DNA from: JANNHP01 sp031404455
Lineage (GTDB): Bacteria > Planctomycetota > JAJSAM01 > JAJVHW01
Reading direction: 5' to 3'
Assembly: GCA_031404455.1 (NCBI GenBank)
Contig: JANNHP010000151.1
Span: 1-8,469 of the forward strand
Length of the DNA stretch: 8,469 nt
Part shown: one piece after another, positions 1 through 5,283 of the stretch
Layout: each line of letters opens with the position of its first letter
How positions within the stretch are numbered: position 1 is the stretch's first letter
Made by a program: the position numbers and the translations under genes
The notes under the pieces: generated by a model
Database searches by the model: none
Seen by the model: the letters and a program-made list of their open reading frames with translations, nothing else
What the model was told of the DNA's origin: nothing

Positions 1-311
1 AACCCCAAGGGAGCTGCGGGTCTCTCGTAGATCCGCCGGTTCTCGAGTTGTTCGAAAACCCTGGGGCGCCGGCTCGAAGACGCTTGAGCCCATCCGCCCT
101 GGTTCCACGGCCGTGGTTCCAGAGCCGCCGAGCCCCCTCCGGAGCACATCATCCTCGAGCCGTCACAGGGGCTTTCGCCCCCGCTTCTCCCCTCTCGCGC
201 TTGAGCCCTCCGCGTCTGGGCGAACCATGACGCTTCGAGCCGGCGCCCCAGGGTTTTCGAACAACTCGAGAACCGGCGGATCTACGAGAGACCCGCAGCT
301 CCCTTGGGGTT
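1..311. repeat. Perfect 78-bp inverted repeat with 155-nt spacer
   Basis: Bases 1-78 are the exact reverse complement of 234-311; I checked the arms end to end. The spacer (79-233) holds its own small structures: a hairpin at 71-90, the 12-bp palindrome CCACGGCCGTGG at 105-116, a GNRA-type hairpin at 168-181 read on the minus strand, and an 11-nt direct repeat CGCTTGAGCCC at 81-91 and 198-208. The repeat begins at the first base of the window, so the left arm may continue outside. No transposase or target-site duplication is visible. It could be a MITE-like element, a long structured RNA hairpin in an rRNA leader, or a palindromic artefact at a contig end. The repeat itself is certain; its nature is not. 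Confidence 0.9.
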
Positions 312-466
312 TTCGCTGCATCCGGAAGACGCTCTGGCGCCTCCCGATGCTCGACTTCGGCAGGGACCGGCATCCCCGTCGAAGCTGGAAGTTTTCGGGG
401 GTGCGTGACCCCCTCCAGACGCCCGGCCCGGTCGCCCGTGCCGCACGTCCCTCCCATGTCACCGGA

Positions 467-523
467 CTATCAAAGAACGATCTGTCTCGGGCAGCAGTCT
501 CGTCGTTTCCGACCTGCCTGCCC
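467..523 (-). promoter_or_regulatory. boxB-like hairpin followed by boxA-like antitermination site
   Basis: On the minus strand a hairpin forms between 523-514 and 497-489 (GGGCA, a bulge, then GCAG pairing with CTGC and TGCCC). It is followed after about 10 nt by GTTCTTTGATAG (478 to 467). That string resembles the rRNA-operon boxA element (TGYTCTTTRA-type) bound by NusB/S10 in bacteria. Hairpin then boxA, about 50 nt from the predicted start site, is the usual order in rRNA leaders. The call is a pattern match by eye. Confidence 0.45.
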
Positions 524-534
524 AACCGAGGGAA

Positions 535-563
535 AGCTTAGTCAGCGCGCCGGATGCAGTCAA
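535..563 (-). promoter_or_regulatory. Strong sigma70-type promoter reading leftwards (rRNA-type)
   Basis: Read on the minus strand, TTGACT (563-558) is separated by exactly 17 nt from TAAGCT (540-535). The -35 matches five of six consensus positions and the -10 keeps the TA and final T. The predicted start is near 528, and a boxB/boxA-like pair lies just downstream. Upstream, a 7-bp hairpin with a 3-nt loop (590-606) might be a protein site. No minus-strand protein gene follows, which favours a stable RNA product. Confidence 0.5.
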
Positions 564-1007
564 TGGAGTGAAACCATCGACATTCGTTCTCCACAGTGGC
601 TGTGGAAAACCGGTCCATTCAAGGAGGAATGCAGTCGTCGCGGCTAACCGCAGATGGGAGTGCAACTTCGGAGATTCCGGTAGGCGGGGTCGATCGACCC
701 GTGCCGCACCACGACTCGCGCGGCACGGCGCCCGCGAGCGTGATCGGTCCGCGGAAAGTCTTTCCAGAATTCGTCAGTCCACAGCGATTCGGCCGTGGTC
801 CGGGGACTCGGCCGGCGCCGTCGCGGCGGCGAAAGGGACCGCGTGCTTGACGGCCGAGCGGCGGCCCTACAGAATGGGAGAGTCGTCGGTATCTCTACAG
901 TATGTCGTGGTAGCTGCGGACCGGCGGGGCGGTGTCTCTGAGGACCGTCCCGTCGGCCGCTCGACGGCCGCTCCGAGCCGAACTCGGTCGGGCCTTGGGG
1001 GGCGGAC
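564..1007. other. Intergenic region with several palindromes, no supported gene
   Basis: No reading frame here looks real. Visible structures are a hairpin TCCACAG-TGG-CTGTGGA at 590-606, a 14-bp palindrome GGGTCGATCGACCC at 687-700, a 7-bp stem at 701-707/720-726 directly after it, and GGAAAG-T-CTTTCC at 753-765. A SD-like AAGGAGG at 621-627 is followed one base later by ATG, too close for initiation. The region probably carries back-to-back control sequences for the minus-strand RNA and the plus-strand amidase. Confidence 0.6.
847..875 (+). promoter_or_regulatory. Candidate promoter for the amidase gene
   Basis: TTGACG (847-852) is followed after 17 nt by CAGAAT (870-875). The -35 matches five of six and the -10 four of six consensus positions. 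The predicted start is near 882, giving a 5' leader of about 125 nt before the ATG at 1008. A second -10-like TACAGT lies at 896-901 without a good -35. Confidence 0.35.
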
Positions 1008-2006
1008 ATGAGGCCCGATCGCCGGTTGCTCCACGCAATGCGGATCACCGCATGCCTGCTCGTTGCGCTCGTCTCCGTGGCGTGCCAGAGCATGGCCTCC
1101 GAGGAGACCACGTCGCAGGAAGACCCCGCTCCCTGGGTGTCCTCGGCCACGCTCGCAGATCGTCTCGGTCTCGAACGGAGGCCGCTCGACGAGGGCGGCA
1201 AGATCGTGCTCGTCGCGGCGGACGGAGACGAGATCCTCCTCTTCCCGGAGACGACCGTCGCCTCCGTGCACGGCATCCAGCTCGTGACGTCGGAACCCAT
1301 CGCGCTCAGGTCCGGCGAGGCGTGGCTGATGAGCGGCGACGCCGAGGCGATCGCGTCGACCTGGTCGTCTGCGACGGCGATGGAGCCGCGGGACTGGACC
1401 CTTCCGCCGTTGCCGCTCCCCGGATCCGGTCAGAGGACGTCGCGCGGCACGTCCGCGGGCTCCGGCTCGGCGGGTGCGGCGTACACCGACAAGGCGACGG
1501 CGGCCGAGGTCCGCTCCTGGTCGGTTCCGCTCCGCATGCCGTGGAGGTACATCGTCATCCACCACAGCGCCACCGACTCCGGCAGCGCGTCCCAGTTCGA
1601 CGCCTGGCACAAGAAGAAGGGCTGGGAGGGCCTCGGCTACGACTTCGTGATCGACAACGGGAACGGGGGGCCCGACGGCGCGGTCGAGGTCGGCTATCGC
1701 TGGCGCCAGCAGAAGCAGGGCGCGCACGCAGGTCCCGATTCGCCCCGCAACAAGGACGGGATCGGGATCTGCCTCGTCGGCGACTTCACCAGGACTCGGC
1801 CCACCGCGGCGCAGATGCGGGCGCTCTCCCGGCTGTGCAACTTCCTGTCCGGCTACTGCGGGATCCCCCGGGAGAACTACCTGCTCCACGGCGACGTGCG
1901 GCAGACCGCCTGTCCGGGGCCGAACTTTCCGAGGGACTTCCTCGCGCAGCCCGGGACCGGCCGTTCGGTCTCGGGCGGGACGGGCCGGGACTTCGGCACG
2001 CGCTGA
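1008..2006 (+). CDS. N-acetylmuramoyl-L-alanine amidase (Amidase_2/PGRP fold), probable lipoprotein
   Basis: This 332-residue protein should cleave the amide bond between N-acetylmuramic acid and the stem peptide of peptidoglycan. The N-terminus has arginines followed by a hydrophobic run (13-25) ending at Cys26 in SVAC, an acceptable though imperfect lipobox, so it is probably exported and lipid-anchored. Residues about 43-115 resemble the copper amine oxidase N-terminal (stalk) repeat, which is often found in envelope proteins. A Gly/Ser-rich linker (139-157) leads to the amidase domain, about 178-315. Zinc ligands are visible as His185 or 186 in VIHHSAT, His294 in LLHGDV and Cys302 in TACPG, with the conserved Tyr211 and the GAHAG motif at 238-242. 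The ATG at 1008 has a G-rich SD-like GGGGGGCGG just upstream; the in-frame ATG at 1038 lacks one. It converges with the zinc-ribbon gene. The amidase assignment is firm; the stalk domain is tentative. Confidence 0.9.
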   Translation: MRPDRRLLHAMRITACLLVALVSVACQSMASEETTSQEDPAPWVSSATLADRLGLERRPLDEGGKIVLVAADGDEILLFPETTVASVHGIQLVTSEPIALRSGEAWLMSGDAEAIASTWSSATAMEPRDWTLPPLPLPGSGQRTSRGTSAGSGSAGAAYTDKATAAEVRSWSVPLRMPWRYIVIHHSATDSGSASQFDAWHKKKGWEGLGYDFVIDNGNGGPDGAVEVGYRWRQQKQGAHAGPDSPRNKDGIGICLVGDFTRTRPTAAQMRALSRLCNFLSGYCGIPRENYLLHGDVRQTACPGPNFPRDFLAQPGTGRSVSGGTGRDFGTR

Positions 2007-2111
2007 CGTTGCCCTGGACCGCTCCGCCGGGTCCCCGAGACAACTCCGCGGGGCCGACGGCGGAACTCACTCAGACTCGAGCAGCGAGGCGGCGAGTCGA
2101 AAGGCGACGAC

Positions 2112-2157
2112 GCCGGGCACGCGAGTCCGCCTTGCGCGGCGAAATCTCGTGCCCGGC
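2112..2157. terminator. Inverted repeat between convergent genes, terminator-like
   Basis: GCCGGGCACG (2112-2121) pairs perfectly with CGTGCCCGGC (2148-2157) around a 26-nt loop that can itself pair (CCGC/GCGG). It sits between the stop codons of the amidase (2006) and the convergent zinc-ribbon gene (2178). Neither side has a clear T-run, so it may act as a bidirectional pause or 3'-end stabiliser rather than a classical intrinsic terminator. Confidence 0.4.
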
Positions 2158-2177
2158 GAGCAGGTACGGCTCGGGAA

Positions 2178-2327
2178 CTACTTCGGGCTCTTCGGCAGGA
2201 TCTTGAAGACGCGAGTGCCGCACTTGCTGCACTTGCCGTCCATCGCCTTCTTCCCGTTCTTCATCGTGACTTCCTTCGCCCCGGTCATCTCGACCTTGGC
2301 GCGGCACTTGACGCAATAGCCTTCCAT
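2178..2327 (-). CDS. Small zinc-ribbon protein (DUF5679-like)
   Basis: This encodes 49 residues starting MEGYCVKCRAK and ending in KSPK. Two Cys pairs, C5-x-x-C8 and C34-x-x-C37 (the second in CSKCGTR), flank a basic segment rich in lysine and methionine (EVTMKNGKKAMDG). This matches the small single-domain proteins annotated as DUF5679, which have no established function; one zinc bound by four cysteines is the natural expectation. The start at 2327 is fixed by a perfect AGGAGG (2333-2338) with a 5-nt spacer; a longer frame reaching 2369 has no such site. The gene follows the ferritin-like gene on the same strand after a 204-bp gap. I saw no good promoter in that gap, so read-through from upstream is possible. 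Confidence 0.8.
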   Translation of the reverse strand: MEGYCVKCRAKVEMTGAKEVTMKNGKKAMDGKCSKCGTRVFKILPKSPK

Positions 2328-2332
2328 GTGAG

Positions 2333-2338
2333 CCTCCT
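2333..2338 (-). promoter_or_regulatory. Shine-Dalgarno site setting the zinc-ribbon start
   Basis: AGGAGG on the minus strand lies 5 nt before the ATG at 2327-2325. It supports the 49-residue start over the longer frame. Confidence 0.8.
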
Positions 2339-2531
2339 GGGGGCCGCTGGCCGCCCGTACAAGGTGCATCGTCCCGTCGCCTGCCGAGCTTGAGCCCGGG
2401 CAGGCTCGTTTTCGATCCGGGCCCTACGGGAGACGGCCTCGATCGCCCGCGCGGAGCGGCGCACGCAGGCATCGCCGGTGCCCGAAGCGCACGCGCAACG
2501 CCGGCGCCGCGCGAGGTTGCTTCACACCCAT

Positions 2532-3050
2532 TCAGCGCCTCGCGGCCGCCGCGATCGCAGCGCTGTTCTTGCTGAAGCGGACTTCCCTGGCGTTCGCGTA
2601 CTCCATGAGCTCTTCCACCATGCTGCGGTGGATGAGCCCTTCCTCGCCGAGAAGGCGCAGGAAGATGCGCCCTTCCCGGTTGTCGATCCGGGAGGAGGCC
2701 TGGTTGAAGAAGCGATTGCTGCGCTCCTCGGCCTTCAGGATGCACTGCACCGCGACGTCCATCGACTCCCGGTCCTTGACCTCGAGGAAGACGAAGCGCT
2801 CCTTCAACTGGCGCTTCTCGGCGTCCTCGAGCTCGATGTGGGAGCTTCCGACGAGCTCGCGACGGTACTTCCGCAGGATCTTGCGGTGGTCGCGCTCCTC
2901 GGAGGCCATCAGGCGGAAGCGCTGCTTCATGATCGGATCGCTGACGACCTTGGACAGGAACTCGTAGTACTGGGAGGTCAGGGTCTTCCAGTAGATGGAG
3001 AGGTCCAGGATCTTCCTCGTGTCCGAGATGTTCGTCGTCTCGGCGGACAT
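2532..3050 (-). CDS. Ferritin-like (rubrerythrin-family) four-helix protein with altered metal site
   Basis: This 172-residue protein has the duplicated helix-pair layout of the rubrerythrin/ferritin-like superfamily. The first half contains QYYEFLSKVV (27-36) and SEERDHRKIL (50-59); the second has AEERSNRFFNQAS (107-119) and GEEGLIHRSM (135-144). In di-iron members each half gives a Glu on the first helix and an ExxH on the second. Here E52-x-x-H55 and E108 are kept. The first-helix Glu position appears to be Lys22, and the last motif reads E137-x-x-x-H141, so two of the usual carboxylates are missing or shifted by my hand alignment. A charged stretch (73-95) links the halves. The start at 3050 has GGAG at 3057-3060; the upstream ATG at 3077 has no SD. 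Fold confident, activity unknown. Confidence 0.75.
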   Translation of the reverse strand: MSAETTNISDTRKILDLSIYWKTLTSQYYEFLSKVVSDPIMKQRFRLMASEERDHRKILRKYRRELVGSSHIELEDAEKRQLKERFVFLEVKDRESMDVAVQCILKAEERSNRFFNQASSRIDNREGRIFLRLLGEEGLIHRSMVEELMEYANAREVRFSKNSAAIAAAARR

Positions 3051-3154
3051 CGATCGCTCCGATCTCGGTCTGCCCATCGTTTCGGCTGCGCCGGAGGGGC
3101 ATCGCGGCGGGTTCCCCGGGCACTTGCCCCGAGTTCCCGTGGAAAAAGACGTGA

Positions 3155-3182
3155 ATACTAGGACGAGGGGGGGGTGAGTAAA
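3155..3182 (-). promoter_or_regulatory. Candidate promoter for the ferritin-like gene
   Basis: On the minus strand TTTACT (3182-3177) and TAGTAT (3160-3155) are spaced by 16 nt, in a locally less GC-rich patch that also holds a C8 run. Each hexamer matches four of six consensus positions. The predicted start near 3148 leaves a leader of about 98 nt. Confidence 0.35.
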
Positions 3183-3257
3183 GCGAAAAGCTGAACCGCC
3201 GACACGGCGCGGAGCTTCCCGGAGCGAGCCTGGGTGCGCCGGAGTCGAGGCGTCCGG

Positions 3258-3653
3258 CTAGGCCGGGACGGCGTCGATGGGGCGCCGGGACGCGTAGTCG
3301 GCGTCGCAGGCGAACCAGTAGCGGACGCGGTCCTCGCCGAGCTTCCAGCAGAGGTAGACCACCTCGCCCTTGAGGAGGCCCTTCATCGTCACCACGCCGA
3401 GTTCCGGGTCCTCGAGCTTGACGCCGAGTTGTTCGAGCTCCATCAGGTACGCGCGCATCTCCGCGAGGTCGTCCCGCATGCCGCTCGGGAGGCGGTGGTC
3501 GCCGGAGATCTCGTCGAGTTCCTCGATGGTCCGGAACGACGAGAGATCACGTCGCACACGAAGGTAGACCTCACGCTGGTCCTCGACGTTGGCCCGGACC
3601 AGGGCGAGCACCTGGTCGGCCTGTTCGCGCGTGTAGAGGACGTGACGGAGCAT
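3258..3653 (-). CDS. DUF2203 family protein
   Basis: This 131-residue protein matches the DUF2203 pattern over its whole length. It starts MLRHVLYTREQADQVLALV, the usual position-2 opening of the family, followed by a helical charged middle. The C-terminal signature follows: LEQLGVKLEDPELGVVTMKG, then VVYLCWKLGEDRVRYW, then ASRRPI near the end. The family is widespread, short, cytoplasmic and of unknown function. The family usually has a His after the RYW motif (RYWH); here the residue is Phe. A GTG at 3677 would add eight residues with no SD. The ATG at 3653 has only a weak GAGTGG upstream but fits the family start. The 207-bp gap downstream contains a small GCCG-ACA-CGGC hairpin (3198-3208) followed by modest T-richness, a weak terminator candidate. 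Confidence 0.85.
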   Translation of the reverse strand: MLRHVLYTREQADQVLALVRANVEDQREVYLRVRRDLSSFRTIEELDEISGDHRLPSGMRDDLAEMRAYLMELEQLGVKLEDPELGVVTMKGLLKGEVVYLCWKLGEDRVRYWFACDADYASRRPIDAVPA

Positions 3654-3754
3654 GGCGGGCGTTCCACTCGTCGGCACGGCGACGGCCGCGAGGTGAGCGA
3701 TTCCGCCGGAGCGCCCCGCTGGAAGTGCCGGCCTTCAGGCTCGCGGAGGTCGGT

Positions 3755-5173
3755 TCACTGCCCGCGACCGCGCCCCTGCGAGCGCCCTCCGCCCTGCGAC
3801 CGCGCCGGAGCGTGGGACGCGCCGCGCGAGCCGCCGGAGACGGACGGCCTCGACGACGACGGGCGCGACGACGACGGGCGCGGGGCCGAAGGTCGGGAGA
3901 CGGACGGTCGCGACGCCGCCGACGAGGGTGCGTTCGTGCGGGCCGGCGAGGAACGTTCCGGGCGCTGCGCGCTCGCGGCGCGTCCGGACCCGGATCGGGC
4001 ACCCGGCGACGACGTACCAGGCTGAGCGGCGCGGCTCGGCTGCGCGTCGCGCCAGCGGGCGAACGATCCCGCGTCCGACGACGAAGCGCGCTGCGTCCCC
4101 GGCCTGTCGCCGAGAGGCCGCCGCGTGCCGCTGGTGCCCGGGGACGACGTGGTCCCGCGACCCGCGCGAGAGGAGGAGTCCGGCGCCGCGCTGCCGCGGT
4201 TCGCGCCGGCGCGCCGTGCCGCGTCCGCTCCAGCCGTCGCCGGGGCGTTTCCCCGCGGCTGGGATGCGGCCGGCCGGCCCGAGTTCGGACGCGCCTCACC
4301 CGGACGCCCCGTGCTCGAACGATCCGCGCCGATGCGTCCGTCGCGCGCCTGCGTCTCGCCGCGTCCGCCGTCGGCGCTGCGGTCCCGGTGCTGGTTCGCG
4401 TTGCCCTTGCCGTCCTTGCCGCCGCCCTTGCCGTTGTTCCCGCCACCCTTGTTGTTCTTGTCGTTGTCGTCGCAGTCGCGGTCGTCGTCGCAATCGTCGT
4501 CGTCGTCGCAAGACCAGCCGCCGTTCCAGTTCGACCAACTGAAGCTGAGCGAGACGAACGGATCCAGCGTGTAGTACCAAGGGTGGCAGCCGCAGCCGTA
4601 GTAGTGGTGCGCGCATCCGATGTAGTGCGAGTGGCCGTACGAGATCCACTGGTCGCACCCCACGTCGCCGTACACCACGCGCTCCAGGACGACCGTGGGC
4701 TCCCGCTCGACGATCACTTCGCGGTCGACGTACACCGGGACCTCGCGCTCCACGACCGTCTCCTTCTCGACGATCCGGATCTCCGGGGACGGTCCGCCCG
4801 CGGCGGACTCTTCCGTCTGAGCGGCGGTCTCGTCCGTGGAGCCGAAACGAGGCTCCTCGGCGGACCGCGCGGGCACGGGCTCGATGAGCTCTGGTTTCGG
4901 CGCGGCCTGCGCCTTCTGCATCGCGGCGATCTGGGCGCGCAGGCGCGCCACCTCCTCGGCGAGCGCCCGGATCGCGCCTTCGTCGATCGGCCGCGGCGCG
5001 ACGGGCTTCACGGGCTCGTCCGGCTTCGCAGCAGGAGACGTCTGCGGCGCGGGCGCCGGCTTCTCCTCCTGCGCCCGGACGCCTTCGGTGCATCCCACGA
5101 GGGCGCAAGCCGCGAGCGCGAACGACGCCGGCAGACGGTGCTTCGACTTGGGCTTCGACTTGGGCTTCGACAT
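3755..5173 (-). CDS. Low-complexity lipoprotein with Cys/His patch, Asp-Cys repeat and basic Ser/Pro/Arg tail
   Basis: This 472-residue protein belongs to no family I recognise. A Lys-rich N-terminus (SKPKSKPKSK) and hydrophobic run end in the lipobox LVGC with Cys28; GVRA/Q at 34-35 is a possible signal peptidase I site instead. A Pro/Ala/Lys linker is followed by a predicted coiled coil (about 64-90), then a Val/Glu/Arg segment (131-167). The core 172-201 is rich in Cys, His, Tyr and Trp (C173, C187, C194, C196; H181, H183, H189, H190, H197). Next comes C222-x5-C228-x5-C234, filled almost entirely with Asp, then a Lys/Asn/Gly stretch (237-262) and a long basic, disordered tail with five RPSxS-type repeats (422-446). 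AGGAGG at 5180-5185, 6 nt before ATG, sets the start. An envelope protein that binds metal or polyanions is an inference only. Confidence 0.8.
   Translation of the reverse strand: MSKPKSKPKSKHRLPASFALAACALVGCTEGVRAQEEKPAPAPQTSPAAKPDEPVKPVAPRPIDEGAIRALAEEVARLRAQIAAMQKAQAAPKPELIEPVPARSAEEPRFGSTDETAAQTEESAAGGPSPEIRIVEKETVVEREVPVYVDREVIVEREPTVVLERVVYGDVGCDQWISYGHSHYIGCAHHYYGCGCHPWYYTLDPFVSLSFSWSNWNGGWSCDDDDDCDDDRDCDDNDKNNKGGGNNGKGGGKDGKGNANQHRDRSADGGRGETQARDGRIGADRSSTGRPGEARPNSGRPAASQPRGNAPATAGADAARRAGANRGSAAPDSSSRAGRGTTSSPGTSGTRRPLGDRPGTQRASSSDAGSFARWRDAQPSRAAQPGTSSPGARSGSGRAASAQRPERSSPARTNAPSSAASRPSVSRPSAPRPSSSRPSSSRPSVSGGSRGASHAPARSQGGGRSQGRGRGQ
3836..3910 (-). repeat. Five tandem pentapeptide-encoding repeats (RPSxS type)
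   Basis: Within the lipoprotein gene, residues 422-446 read RPSVS, RPSAP, RPSSS, RPSSS, RPSVS in tandem. The DNA shows the matching imperfect 15-nt period (GACGACGACGGGCGC-like units). Such a tract can expand or contract by slippage. Confidence 0.75.
5142..5171 (-). repeat. 12-nt tandem repeat at the start of the lipoprotein gene
   Basis: TTCGACTTGGGC occurs twice in tandem (5142-5153, 5154-5165) followed by a third partial copy, TTCGAC. On the coding strand it encodes (SKPK)n at residues 2-11. Copy number changes would alter the signal-peptide n-region in frame. Confidence 0.85.
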
Positions 5174-5179
5174 GGCGAA

Positions 5180-5185
5180 CCTCCT
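5180..5185 (-). promoter_or_regulatory. Shine-Dalgarno site of the lipoprotein gene
   Basis: AGGAGG lies 6 nt before the ATG at 5173-5171. It fixes this start inside a much longer open frame that reaches 5896. Confidence 0.85.
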
Positions 5186-5207
5186 CGTGAGACCAGCGAC
5201 CGCCTGG

Positions 5208-5216
5208 ATCCTATCA
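5208..5216 (-). promoter_or_regulatory. Candidate extended -10 promoter for the lipoprotein gene
   Basis: On the minus strand TGATAGGAT (5216-5208) fits the extended -10 form TGN-TANNNT. No good -35 is seen. The predicted start near 5201 leaves a leader of about 28 nt that includes the SD site. Confidence 0.35.
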
Positions 5217-5283
5217 AACCTTGGACCGCCGGCCGACCCGGGAAGTCGAGCCGACGACGCCGCTCCGATGTCCCCCGGCGAGG

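Larger units (their letters stand above)
1..528 (-). ncRNA. Structured leader RNA, possibly of an rRNA operon
   Basis: Transcription from the minus-strand promoter at 535-563 would begin near base 528 and run leftwards out of the window. The predicted RNA is packed with hairpins: 489-523 (boxB-like), 385-418 (outer stem 385-389/414-418, inner stem 397-402/408-413), 355-384 (CTTCG/CGAAG outer stem with an inner GGGA/TCCC), then the 78-bp inverted repeat with a GAAA-loop hairpin at 168-181. No protein-coding frame is convincing here. The boxA-like site and promoter type suggest an rRNA precursor leader, but no 16S sequence is present in the window, so the identity rests on the control signals alone. 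An unrelated structured ncRNA is the main alternative. Confidence 0.35.

Noticed and set aside
397..413. GGGGGT-GCGTG-ACCCCC hairpin as an intrinsic terminator
   Set aside because: No T-run follows on either strand; the adjacent GTTTTC lies on the wrong side for termination.
1..528. tRNA, RNase P RNA, tmRNA, SRP RNA or 16S/23S/5S sequence in the left region
   Set aside because: I looked for T-loop, GAGGAAAGTCC-like, tmRNA and 16S start motifs on both strands and found none.
113..541. Several short frames across the inverted repeat on both strands
   Set aside because: They cross the perfect inverted repeat and hairpin-rich region and have no plausible start sites or domains.
587..609. DnaA-box-like TTTTCCACA on the minus strand and an opposed TTCTCCACA, as a possible origin
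   Set aside because: Only two imperfect boxes, forming the arms of one hairpin, with no AT-rich unwinding region or dnaA/dnaN genes.
568..1011. Plus-strand frames of 147 and 84 residues in the left intergenic region
   Set aside because: No domain, unnatural composition, and the only SD-like AAGGAGG sits one base before an ATG, too close to work.
867..2206. Frames at 932-2206 (plus) and 867-1889 (minus)
   Set aside because: Overlap the amidase gene in other frames; the amidase has zinc ligands and an export signal.
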